DNA from: Amblyomma americanum
Lineage: Eukaryota; Arthropoda; Arachnida; Ixodida; Ixodidae
Length of the DNA stretch: 64,000 nucleotides
NCBI RefSeq assembly: GCF_052857255.1
Contig: NW_027526485.1
Span: forward strand, 2,790,001 to 2,854,000
Direction: 5' to 3'
The position numbers were made by a program, and so were the translations under genes. Positions 37,461-49,387 of this stretch are shown in pieces. How positions within the stretch are numbered: position 1 is the stretch's first letter; each line of letters opens with the position of its first letter. The notes below the pieces were generated by a model that saw nothing but the letters and a program-made list of their open reading frames with translations, was not told the origin of the DNA and made no database searches.

Positions 37461-38767
37461 GTTATGTTTGCGAAGCTCCCTCACCTGTTTCTCTAGGGCT
37501 TCTTTGTAATGGTCGAAGTCGCATGTGGCACTCCTGCAGCATACTTGCCTATTCGCTACCTCAAATCGTATATTTGGTATTGCAAGCTATGGTTTGTTTG
37601 CAAAGCACCCTCACCTGTTTCTCAAGGGCTTCTTTGTCAGGGTCGAAGTCGCATGTGGCACTCCTGCGGCATACTTGCATTTTTGCTACCTCAATTCGTA
37701 TATTTGGTATAGCAAGATATGGTTTGCTTGCGAAGCTCACTCACCTGTTTCTCAAGGGCTTCTTTGTCGGGGTCAAAGTCTCACGTGGTACTCCTGCGAC
37801 ATACTTGATTATTTGCTACCTCAAATCGTATATTTGGTATTGCAAGCTATGGTTATGTTTGCGAAGCTCCCTCACTTGTTTCTCAAGGGCTTCTTTGTCA
37901 GGGTCTAAGTCCCATGTGGCACTCCTGCGACATACTTGATTATTTGCTACCTCAAATCGTATATTTGGTATTGCAAGCCATCGTTTGTTTGCGAAGCTCC
38001 CTCACCTGTTTCTCAAGGGCTTCTTTGTCAGGGTCTAAGTCGCATGTGGCACTCCTGCGACATACTTGATTATTTGCTACCTCAAATCGTATATTTGGTA
38101 TTGCAAGCTATGGTTATTTTTGCGAAGCTCCCTCACCTGTTTCTCAAGGGCTTCTTTGTCAGGGTCTAAGTCGCATGTGGCACTCCTGCGACATACTTGA
38201 TTATTTGCTACCTCAAATCGTATGTTTGGTATTGCAAGCTATGGTTATGTTTGCAAAGCTCCCTTACCTGTTTCTCAAGGGCTTCTTTGTCAGGGTCTAA
38301 GTCGCATGTGGCACTCCTACGACATACTTGATTATTTTCTACCTCAAATCGTATATTTGGTATTGCAAGCTATGGTTTTGCTTGCGAAGCTCCCTCACCT
38401 GTTTCTCAAGGGCTTCTTTGTCAGGGTCTAAGTCGCATGTGGTACTCCTGCGACATACTTGATTATTTGCTACCTCAAATCGTATATTTGGTATTGCAAG
38501 CTATGGTTATATTTGCGATGCTCCCTCACCTGTTTCTCAAGGGCTTCATTGTCAGGGCCAAAGTCGCATGTGGCACTCTTGCGGCATACTTGCCTTTTTG
38601 CTACCTCAATTCGTATATTTCGTATAGCAAGCTATGGTTATGTTTGCGAAGCTCACTCACCTGTTTCTCAAGGGCTTCTTTGTCAGGGTATAAGTTGCAT
38701 GTGGCACTCCTGCGGCATACTTGATTATTTGCTACCTCAAATTTTATATTTGGTACAGCAAGCTATG
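37461..38767 (+). repeat. 10-mer HOR interval, 1,307 bp
   Basis: Bounded by two M2 markers, the first a variant with GTAATGG. It contains 130-bp GGTTTG monomers, a GCAAAGCTCCC monomer and the GGCCAAAGTCGC monomer near 38,557. It is the shortest marker-to-marker spacing class, also seen at 51,708-53,012. Confidence 0.83.
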
Positions 38768-41700
38768 GTTATGTTTGCGAAGCTCCCTCACCTGTTTCTC
38801 TAGGGCTTCTTTGTGAGGGTCGAAGTCGCATGTGGCACTCCTGCAGCATACTTGCCTTTTCGCTACCTCACATCGTATATTTGGTATTGCAAGCTATGGT
38901 TTGTTTGCGAAGCACCCTCACCTGTTTCTCAAGGGCTTCTTTGTCAGGGTCGAAGTCGCATGTGTCACTCCTGCGGCATACTTGCATTTTTGCTACCTCA
39001 ATTCGTATATTTGGTATAGCAAGATATGGTTTGCTTGCGAAGCTCACTCACCTGTTTCTCAAGGGCTTCTTTGTCGGGGTCAAAGTCTCACGTGGTACTC
39101 CTGCGACATACTTGATTGTTTGCTACCTCAAATCGTATATTTGGTATTGTAAGCTATGGTTATATTTGCGAAGCTCCCTCACCTGTTTCTCAAGGGCTTC
39201 ATTGTAAGGGTCGCAATCGCATGTGGCACTCCTTCGGCATACTTGCCTTTTTGCTACCTCAATTCGTATATTTCGTATAGCAAGATATGGTTTGTTTGCG
39301 AAGCTCACTCACCTGTTTTTCAAGGGCTTCTTTGTCAGGGTCGAAGTCACATGTGGCACTCCTGCGGCATACTTGATTATTTGCTACCTCAAAATGTATA
39401 TTTGGTATAGCGAGCTAAGGTTATATTTGCGAAGCTCCCTCACCTGTTTCTCAAGGGCTTCTTTGTCAGGGTCGAAGTCGCATGTGGCACTCCTGCGGCA
39501 TACTTGCATATTTGCTACCTCAAATCGTATATTTGGTATAGCAAGCTATGGTTATGTTTGCGAAGCTCCCTCACCTGTTTCTCTAGGCCTTCTTTGTCGG
39601 GGTCAAAGTCGCATGTGGTACTCCTGCGGCATACTTTCCTTTTTGCTACCTCATTTCCTATATTTGGTATAGCTAGCTATGTTTATGTTTGCGAGGCTCA
39701 ATCACCTGTTTCTCAAGTGCTTCTTTGTCAGGGTCGTAGTCGTATGTGGCACTCCTGCGACATACTTATTTGCTACCTCAAATCGTATATTTGGTATTGC
39801 AAGCTATGGTTTGTTTGCGAAGCTCCCAAACCTGTTTCTCAAGGGCTTCTTTGTCAGGGTCTAAGTCGCATGTGGCACTCCTGCGACATACTTGATTCTT
39901 TGCTACCTCAAATCGTATATTTGGTATTGCAAGCTATGGTTATGTTTGCGAAGCTCCCTCACTTGTTTCTCAAGGGCTTCTTTGTCAGGGTCTAAGTCGC
40001 ATGTGGCACTCCTGCGATATACTTGATTATTTGCTACCTCAAATCGTATGTTTGGTATTGCAAGCTATGGTTATGTTTGCAAAGCTCCCTTACCTGTTTC
40101 TCAAGGGCTTCTTTGTCAGGGTCTAAGTCGCATGTGGCACTCCTACGACATACTTGATTATTTTCTACCTCAAATCGTATATTTGGTATTGCAAGCTATG
40201 GTTATATTTGCGAAGCTCCCTCACCTGTTTCTCAAGGGCTTCATTGTCAGGGTAGCAATCGCATGTGGCACTCCTTCGGCATACTTGCCTTTTTGCTACC
40301 TCAATTCGTATATTTCGTATAGCAAGCTATGGTTATGTTTACGAAGCTCACTCACCTGTTCCTCAATGGCTTCTTTGTCAGGGTCTAAGTCGCACGTGGT
40401 ACTCCTGCGACATACTTGATTATTTGCTACCTCAAATAGTATATTTGGTATTGCAAGCTATGGTTATGTTTGTGAAGCTCCCTCACCTGTTTCTCAACGG
40501 CTTCTTTGTCAGGGTCTAAGTCGCATGTGGCACTCCTGCGACATACTTGATTATTTGCTACCTCAAATCTTATATTTGGTATTGCAAGCTATGGTTATGT
40601 TTGCGAAGCTCCCTCACTTGTTTCTCAAGGGCTTCATTGTCAGGGTCGAAGTCGCATGTGGCACTCCTGCGGCATACTTGCCTTTGTGCTACCTCAATTC
40701 GTATATTTGGTATAGCAAGGTATGGTTTGTTTGCGAAGCTCCCTCACCTGTTTCTCAAGGGCTTTTTTGTCAGGGTCTAAGTTGCATGTGGCACTCATGC
40801 GACATACTTGATTATTTGCTACCTCAAATCATATATTTGGTATTGCAAGATATGGTTTGTTTACGAAGCTCACTCAACTGTTTCTCAAAGGCTTCTTTGT
40901 CAGGGTCGAAGTCGCATGTGGCACTCCTGCGACATACTTGACTATTTGCTACCTCAAATCTTATATTTAGTATTGCAAGCTATGGTTATGTTTGCGAAGC
41001 TCCCTCACCTGTTTCTCAAGAGCTTCTTTTTCAGGGTCTAAGTCGCATGTGGCACTTCATCGACATACTTGATGATTTGCTACCTCAAATCGTATATTTG
41101 GTATTGCAAGCTATGGTTATGTTTGCGAAGCTCCCTCACCTGTTTCTCAAGGGCTTCTTTGTCAGGGTCTAATTCGCATGTGGCACTCCTGCGACATACT
41201 TGATTATTTGCTACCTCAAATCTTATATTTGGTATTGCAAGCTATGGTTATGTTTGTTGAGCTCCCTCACCTGTTTCTCAAGGGCTTCTTTGTCAGAGTC
41301 TAAGTCGCATGTGGTACTCCTGCGACATACTTGATTATTTGCTACCTCAAATCATATATTTGGTATTGCAAGATATGGTTTGTTTGCGAAGCTCACTCAA
41401 CTGTTTCTCAAAGGCTTCTTTGTCAGGGTCGAAGTCGCATGTGGCACTCCTGCGACATACTTGACTATTTGCTACCTCAAATCTTATATTTGGTATTTCA
41501 AGCTATGGTTATGTTTGCGAAGCTCCCTCACCTGTTTCTCAGGGGCTTCTTTGTCAGGGTCTAAGTCGCATACGGCACTCCTGCGACATACTTGATTATT
41601 TGCTACCTCAAATCCTATATTTGGTATTGCAAGCTATGGTTATGTTTGCGAAGCTCCCTCACCTGTTTCTCAAGGGCTTCCATATAAGGGTCTAAGTCGC

Positions 41701-43729
41701 ATGTGGCACTCCTGCGACATACTTGATTTTCTACCTCAAATCGTATATTTGGTATTGCAAGCTATGGTTATGTTTCCGAAGCTCCCTCACCTGTTTCTCA
41801 ACGGCTTCTTTGTCAGGGTCTAAGTCGCATGTGGCACTCCTGCGACATACTTGATTCTTTGCTACCTCAAATCGTATATTTGGTATTGCAAGCTATGGTT
41901 ATGTTTGCGAAGTTCCCTCACTTGTTTCTCAAGGGCTTCTTTGTCAGGGTCTAAGTCGTATGTGATACTACTGCGACACACTTGCCTATTTGCTACCGCA
42001 ATTCATATATTTGGTATTGCAAGCTATGGTTATGTTTGCGAAGCTCCCTCACCTGTTTCTCAAGGGCTTCTTTGTCAGGGTCTAAGTCGCATGTGGCATT
42101 CCTGCGACATACTTGATTATTTGCTACCTCAAATCGTATATTTGTTATTGCAAGCTATGGTTTGTTTGCGAAGCTCCTTCACCTGTTTCTCAAGGGCATC
42201 TTTGTCAGGGTCTAAGTCGCATGTGGCACTCCTGCGACATGCTTGATTATTTGCTACCTCAAATCGTATATTTGGTATTGCAAGCTATGGTTATGTTTGC
42301 GAAGCTCCCTCTCCTGTTTCTCAAGGGCTTCTTTGTCAGGGTCTAATTCGCATGTGGCACTCCTGCGACATACTTGATTATTTGCTACCTCAAATCTTAT
42401 ATTTGGTATTGCAAGCTATGGTTATGTTTGTGAAGCTCCCTCACCTGTTTCTCAACGGCTTCTTTGTCAGGGTCTAAGTCTCATGTGGCACTCCTGCGAC
42501 ATACTTGATTATTTGCTACCTCAAATCGTATATTTGGTATTGCAAGCTATGGTTATGCTTGCGAAGCTCCCTCACCTGTTTCTCAAGGGCTTCTTTGTCA
42601 GAGTCTAAGTCGCATGTGGTACTCCTGCGACATACTTGATTATTTGCTACCTCAAATCATATATTTGGTATTGCAAGATATGGTTTGTTTGCGAAGCTCA
42701 CTCAACTGTTTCTCAAAGGCTTCTTTGTCAGGGTCGAAGTCGCATGTGGCACTCCTGCGACATACTTGACTATTTGCTACCTCAAATCTTATATTTGGTA
42801 TTGCAAGCTATGGTTATGTTTGCGAAGCTCCCTCACCTGTTTCTCAAGGGCTTCTTTGTCAGGGTCTAAGTCGCATACGGCACTCCTGCGACATACTTGA
42901 TTATTTGCTACCTCAAATCCTATATTTGGTATTGCAAGCTATGGTTATGTTTGCGAAGCTCCCTCACCTGTTTCTCAAGAGCTTCTTTTTCAGGGTCTAA
43001 GTCGCATGTGGCACTCCTGCGACATACTTGATTATTTGCTACCTCAAATCGTATATTTGGTATTGCAAGCTATGGTTATGTTTGTGAAGCTCCCTCACCT
43101 GTTTCTCAACGGCTTCTTTGTCAGGGTCTAAGTCGCATGTGGCACTCCTGCGACATACTTGATTCTTTGCTACCTCAAATCGTATATTTGGTATTGCAAG
43201 CTATGGTTATGTTTGCGAAGCTCCCTCACTTGTTTCTCAAGGGCTTCTTTGTCAGGGTCTAAGTCGTATGTGATACTCCTGCGACACACTTGCCTATTTG
43301 CTACCGCAATTCATATATTTGGTATTGCAAGCTATGGTTATGTTTGCGAAGCTCCCTCACCTGTTTCTCAAGGGCTTCTTTGTCAGGGTCTAAGTCGCAT
43401 GTGGTACTCCTGCGACATACTTGATTATTTGCTACCTCAAATCTTATATTTGGTATTGCAAGCTATGGTTATATTTGCGAAGCTCCCTCACCTGTTTCTC
43501 AAGGGCTTCATTGTCAGGGCCAAAGTCGCATGTGGCACTCTTGCGGCATACTTGCCTTTTTGCTACCTCAATTCGTATATTTCGTATAGCAAGCTATGGT
43601 TATGTTTGCGAAGCTCACTCACCTGTTTCTCAAGGGCTTCTTTGTCAGGGTATAAGTTGCATGTGGCACTCCTGCGGCATACTTGATTATTTGCTACCTC
43701 AAATTTTATATTTGGTACAGCAAGCTATG
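38768..43729 (+). repeat. Domain B interval, about 38 monomers (4,962 bp)
   Basis: The opening segment is in register with 43,730 onward (offset 4,962) and 49,746 onward to about 39,250. The middle (39.5-39.75 kb) shares the rare GCGAGGCTCAATC and TAGCTAGCTATG monomers with 32.6 and 55.5 kb. 40,201 to 42,063 is the second copy of the 6,528-bp pair. Confidence 0.82.
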
Positions 43730-45722
43730 GTTATGTTTGCGAAGCTCCCTCACCTGTTTCTCTAGGGCTTCTTTGTAAGGGTCGAAGTCGCATGTGGCAC
43801 TCCTGCAGCATACTTGCCTATTCGCTACCTCACATCATATATTTGGTATTGCAAGCTATGGTTTGTTTGCGAAGCACCCTCACCTGTTTCTCAAGGGCTT
43901 CTTTGTCAGGGTCGAAGTCGCATGTGGCACTCTGCGGCATACTTGCATTTTTGCTACCTCAATTCGTATATTTGGTATAGCAAGATATGGTTTGCTTGCG
44001 AAGCTCACTCACCTGTTTCTCAAGGGATTCTTTGTCGGGGTCAAAGTCTCACGTGGTACTCCTGCGACATACTTGATTATTTGGTACCTCAAATCGTATA
44101 TTTGGTATTGTAAGCTATGGTTATATTTGCGAAGCTCCCTCACCTGTTTCTCAAGGGCTTCATTGTAAGGGTCGCAATCGCATGTGGCACTCCTTCGGCA
44201 TACTTGCCTTTTTGCTACCTCAAATCTTATATTTGGTATTGCAAGCTATGGTTATGTTTGCGAAGCTCCCTCACCTGTTTCTCAGGGGCTTCTTTGTCAG
44301 GGTCTAAGTCGCATACGGCACTCCTGCGACATACTTGATTATTTGCTACCTCAAATCCTATATTTGGTATTGCAAGCTATGGTTATGTTTGCGAAGCTCC
44401 CTCACCTGTTTCTCAAGAGCTTCTTTTTCAGGGTCTAAGTCACATGTGGCACTCCTGCGACATACTTGATTATTTCCTACCTCAAATAGTATATTTGGTA
44501 TTGCAAGCTATGGTTATGTTCGCGAAGCTCCCTCACCTGTTTCTCAACGGCTTCTTTGTCACGGTCTAAGTCCCATGTGGCACTCCTGCGACATACTTGA
44601 TTATTTGCTACCTCAAATCGTATATTTGGTATTGCAAGCCATCGTTTGTTTGCGAAGCTCCCTCACCTGTTTCTCAAGGGCTTCTTTGTCAGGGTCTAAG
44701 TCGCATGTGGCACTCCTGCGACATACTTGATTATTTGCTACCTCAAATCGTATATTTGGTATTGCAAGCTATGGTTATTTTTGCGAAGCTGCCTCACCTG
44801 TTTCTCAAGGGCTTCTTTGTCAGGGTCTAAGTCGCATGTGGCACTCCTGCGACATACTTGATTATTTGCTACCTCAAATCGTATGTTTGGTATTGCAAGC
44901 TATGGTTATGTTTGCAAAGCTCCCTTACCTGTTTCACAAGGGCTTCTTTGTCAGGGTCTAAGTCGCATGTGGGACTCCTACGACATACTTGATTATTTTC
45001 TACCTCAAATCTTATATTTGGTATTGCAAGCTATGGTTTTGCTTGCGAAGCTCCCTTACCTGTTTCTCAAGGGCTTCTTTGTCAGGGTCTAAGTCGCATG
45101 TGGCACTCCTGCGACATGCTTGATTATTTGCTACCTCAAATCGTATATTTGGTATTGCAAGCTATGGTTATGTTTGCGAAGCTCCCTCACCTGTTTCTCA
45201 AAGGCTTCTTTGTCAGGGTCTAAGTCGCATGTGGCACTCCTGCGACATACTTGATTATTTGCTACCTCAAATCGTATGTTTGGTATTGCAAGCTATGGTT
45301 ATGTTTGCAAAGCTCCCTCACCTGTTTCTCAAGGGCTTCTTTGTCAGGGTCTAAGTCGCATGTGGCACTCCTACGACATACTTGATTATTTTCTACCTCA
45401 AATCATATATTTGGTATTGCAAGCTATGGTTTTGTTTGCGAAGCTCCCTCACCTGTTTCTCAAGGGCTTCTTTGTCAGGGTCTAGGTCGCATGTGGTACT
45501 CCTGGGACATACTTGATTATTTGCTACCTCAAATCGTATATTTGGTATTGCAAGCTATGGTTATGTTTGCGAAGCTCACTCACCTGTTTCTCAAGGGCTT
45601 CTTTGTCAGGGTATAAGTCGCATGTGGCACTCCTGCGGCATACTTGATTATTTGCTACCACAAATTGTATATTTGGTACAGCAAGCTATGGTTATGTCTG
45701 CGAAGCTCCGTCACCTGTTTCT
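43372..45722 (+). repeat. Segmental copy 1 of a 2.35-kb block repeated 6,017 bp downstream
   Basis: Matches 49,388 to 51,739 at an offset of 6,016, rising to 6,017 after a 1-bp loss at about 43,931 (CACTCTGCGG). Shared rare variants include AAGGGATTCTTTG near 44,025, GTTCGCGAAG near 44,518, GTCACGGTC near 44,558, GAAGCTGCC near 44,785 and CCTGGGACATAC near 45,502. Confidence 0.88.
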
Positions 45723-45821
45723 CAAGGGCTTCTTTGTCAGGGTCTAAGTCGCATGTGGCATTCCTGCGACATACTTGATTATTTGCTACCTCAAATCGTA
45801 TATTTGTTATTGCAAGCTATG
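45691..45821 (+). repeat. Chimeric monomer: M1 marker head joined to ordinary monomer tail
   Basis: The first 30 bases carry the M1 diagnostic changes GTTATGTCTGCG and CTCCGTCACC. The expected TCTATAGG and GTAAGGG are replaced by ordinary TCTCAAGGGC and GTCAGGG, followed by the GCATTCCTGCG variant typical of 36.86, 42.09 and 47.07 kb. The switch lies between about 45,718 and 45,723. The sister at 51,708 retains the full M1 form. Confidence 0.85.
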
Positions 45822-46344
45822 GTTTGTTTGCGAAGCTCCTTCACCTGTTTCTCAAGGGCATCTTTGTCAGGGTCTAAGTCGCATGTGGCACTCCTGCGAC
45901 ATGCTTGATTATTTGCTACCTCAAATCGTATATTTGGTATTGCAAGCTATGGTTATGTTTGCGAAGCTCCCTCACCTGTTTCTCAAGAGCTGCTTTTTCA
46001 GGGTCTAAGTCGCATGTGGCACTTCATCGACATACTTGATGATTTGCTACCTCAAATCGTATATTTGGTATTGCAAGCTATGGTTATGTTTGCGAAGCTC
46101 CCTCTCCTGTTTCTCAAGGGCTTCTTTGTCAGGGTCTAATTCGCATGTGGCACTCCTGCGACATACTTGATTATTTGCTACCTCAAATCTTATATTTGGT
46201 ATTGCAAGCTATGGTTATGTTTGTGAAGCTCCCTCACCTGTTTCTCAACGGCTTCTTTGTCAGGGTCTAAGTCGCATGTGGCACTCCTGCGACATACTTG
46301 ATTATTTGCTACCTCAAATCGTATATTTGGTATTGCAAGCTATG

Positions 46345-47652
46345 GTTATGCTTGCGAAGCTCCCTCACCTGTTTCTCAAGGGCTTCTTTGTCAGAGTCTA
46401 AGTCGCATGTGGTACTCCTGCGACATACTTGATTATTTGCTACCTCAAATCATATATTTGGTATTGCAAGATATGGTTTGTTTGCGAAGCTCACTCAACT
46501 GTTTCTCAAAGGCTTCTTTGTCAGGGTCGAAGTCGCATGTGGCACTCCTGCGACATACTTGACTATTTGCTACCTCAAATCCTATATTTGGTATTGCAAG
46601 CTATGGTTATGTTTGCGAAGCTCCCTCACCTGTTTCTCAAGAGCTTCTTTTTCAGGGTCTAAGTCGCATGTGGCACTCCTGCGACATACTTGATTATTTG
46701 CTACCTCAAATCGTATATTTGGTATTGCAAGCTATGGTTATGTTTGTGAAGCTCTTTCACCTGTTTCTCAACGGCTTCTTTGTCAGGGTCTAAGTCGCAT
46801 GTGGCACTCCTGCGACATACTTGATTCTTTGCTACCTCAAATCGTATATTTGGTATTGCAAGCTATGGTTATGTTTGCGAAGCTCCCTCACTTGTTTCTC
46901 AAGGGCTTCTTTGTCAGGGTCTAAGTCGTATGTGATACTCCTGCGACACACTTGCCTATTTGCTACCGCAATTCATATATTTGGTATTGCAAGCTATGGT
47001 TATGTTTGCGAAGCTCCCTCACCTGTTTCTCAAGGGCTTCTTTGTCAGGGTCTAAGTCGCATGTGGCATTCCTGCGACATACTTGATTATTTGCTACCTC
47101 AAATCGTATATTTGTTATTGCAAGCTATGGTTTGTTTGCGAAGCTCCTTCACCTGTTTCTCAAGGGCATCTTTGTCAGGGTCTAAGTCGCATGTGGCACT
47201 CCTGCGACATGCTTGATTATTTGCTACCTCAAATCGTATATTTGGTATTGCAAGCTATGGTTATGTTTGCGAAGCTCCCTCACCTGTTTCTCAAAGGCTT
47301 CTTTGTCAGGGTCTAAGTCGCATGTGGCACTCCTGCGACATACTTAATTATTTGCTACCTCAAATCGTATGTTTGGTATTGCAAGCTATGGTTATGTTTG
47401 CAAAGCTCCCTCACCTGTTTCTCAAGGGCTTCTTTGTCAGGGTCTAAGTCGCATGTGGCACTCCTACGATATACTTGATTATTTTCTACCTCAAATCGTA
47501 TATTTGGTATTGCAAGCTATGGTTTTGTTTGCGAAGCTCCCTCACCTGTTTCTCAAGGGCTTCTTTGTCAGGGTCTAAGTCGCATGTGGTACTCCTGCGA
47601 CATACTTGATTATTTGCTACCTCAAATCGTATATTTGGTATTGCAAGCTATG
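46345..47652 (+). repeat. 10-mer HOR, tandem copy 1 (1,308 bp)
   Basis: Starts at a GTTATGCTTGCG monomer. Reading it against 47,653-48,960, I saw no difference over ten monomers, including rare variants such as GAAGCTCTTTCACC near 46,750, GGGCATCTTTG near 47,165 and CTACGATATAC near 47,464. Such identity implies a very recent duplication or active homogenisation. Confidence 0.9.
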
Positions 47653-48960
47653 GTTATGCTTGCGAAGCTCCCTCACCTGTTTCTCAAGGGCTTCTTTGTC
47701 AGAGTCTAAGTCGCATGTGGTACTCCTGCGACATACTTGATTATTTGCTACCTCAAATCATATATTTGGTATTGCAAGATATGGTTTGTTTGCGAAGCTC
47801 ACTCAACTGTTTCTCAAAGGCTTCTTTGTCAGGGTCGAAGTCGCATGTGGCACTCCTGCGACATACTTGACTATTTGCTACCTCAAATCCTATATTTGGT
47901 ATTGCAAGCTATGGTTATGTTTGCGAAGCTCCCTCACCTGTTTCTCAAGAGCTTCTTTTTCAGGGTCTAAGTCGCATGTGGCACTCCTGCGACATACTTG
48001 ATTATTTGCTACCTCAAATCGTATATTTGGTATTGCAAGCTATGGTTATGTTTGTGAAGCTCTTTCACCTGTTTCTCAACGGCTTCTTTGTCAGGGTCTA
48101 AGTCGCATGTGGCACTCCTGCGACATACTTGATTCTTTGCTACCTCAAATCGTATATTTGGTATTGCAAGCTATGGTTATGTTTGCGAAGCTCCCTCACT
48201 TGTTTCTCAAGGGCTTCTTTGTCAGGGTCTAAGTCGTATGTGATACTCCTGCGACACACTTGCCTATTTGCTACCGCAATTCATATATTTGGTATTGCAA
48301 GCTATGGTTATGTTTGCGAAGCTCCCTCACCTGTTTCTCAAGGGCTTCTTTGTCAGGGTCTAAGTCGCATGTGGCATTCCTGCGACATACTTGATTATTT
48401 GCTACCTCAAATCGTATATTTGTTATTGCAAGCTATGGTTTGTTTGCGAAGCTCCTTCACCTGTTTCTCAAGGGCATCTTTGTCAGGGTCTAAGTCGCAT
48501 GTGGCACTCCTGCGACATGCTTGATTATTTGCTACCTCAAATCGTATATTTGGTATTGCAAGCTATGGTTATGTTTGCGAAGCTCCCTCACCTGTTTCTC
48601 AAAGGCTTCTTTGTCAGGGTCTAAGTCGCATGTGGCACTCCTGCGACATACTTAATTATTTGCTACCTCAAATCGTATGTTTGGTATTGCAAGCTATGGT
48701 TATGTTTGCAAAGCTCCCTCACCTGTTTCTCAAGGGCTTCTTTGTCAGGGTCTAAGTCGCATGTGGCACTCCTACGATATACTTGATTATTTTCTACCTC
48801 AAATCGTATATTTGGTATTGCAAGCTATGGTTTTGTTTGCGAAGCTCCCTCACCTGTTTCTCAAGGGCTTCTTTGTCAGGGTCTAAGTCGCATGTGGTAC
48901 TCCTGCGACATACTTGATTATTTGCTACCTCAAATCGTATATTTGGTATTGCAAGCTATG
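47653..48960 (+). repeat. 10-mer HOR, tandem copy 2 (1,308 bp)
   Basis: Second tandem copy, starting exactly 1,308 bases after the first at the same GTTATGCTTGCG monomer. A third start follows at 48,961 but diverges within two to three monomers into the 42.8-kb type (GCATACGGC near 49,286). Confidence 0.9.
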
Positions 48961-49387
48961 GTTATGCTTGCGAAGCTCCCTCACCTGTTTCTCAAGGGCT
49001 TCTTTGTCAGAGTCTAAGTCGCATGTGGTACTCCTGCGACATACTTGATTATTTGCTACCTCAAATCATATATTTGGTATTGCAAGATATGGTTTGTTTG
49101 CGAAGCTCACTCAACTGTTTCTCAAAGGCTTCTTTGTCAGGGTCGAAGTCGCATGTGGCACTCCTGCGACATACTTGACTATTTGCTACCTCAAATCTTA
49201 TATTTGGTATTGCAAGCTATGGTTATGTTTGCGAAGCTCCCTCACCTGTTTCTCAAGGGCTTCTTTGTCAGGGTCTAAGTCGCATACGGCACTCCTGCGA
49301 CATACTTGATTATTTGCTACCTCAAATCCTATATTTGGTATTGCAAGCTATGGTTATGTTTGCGAAGCTCCCTCACCTGTTTCTCAA

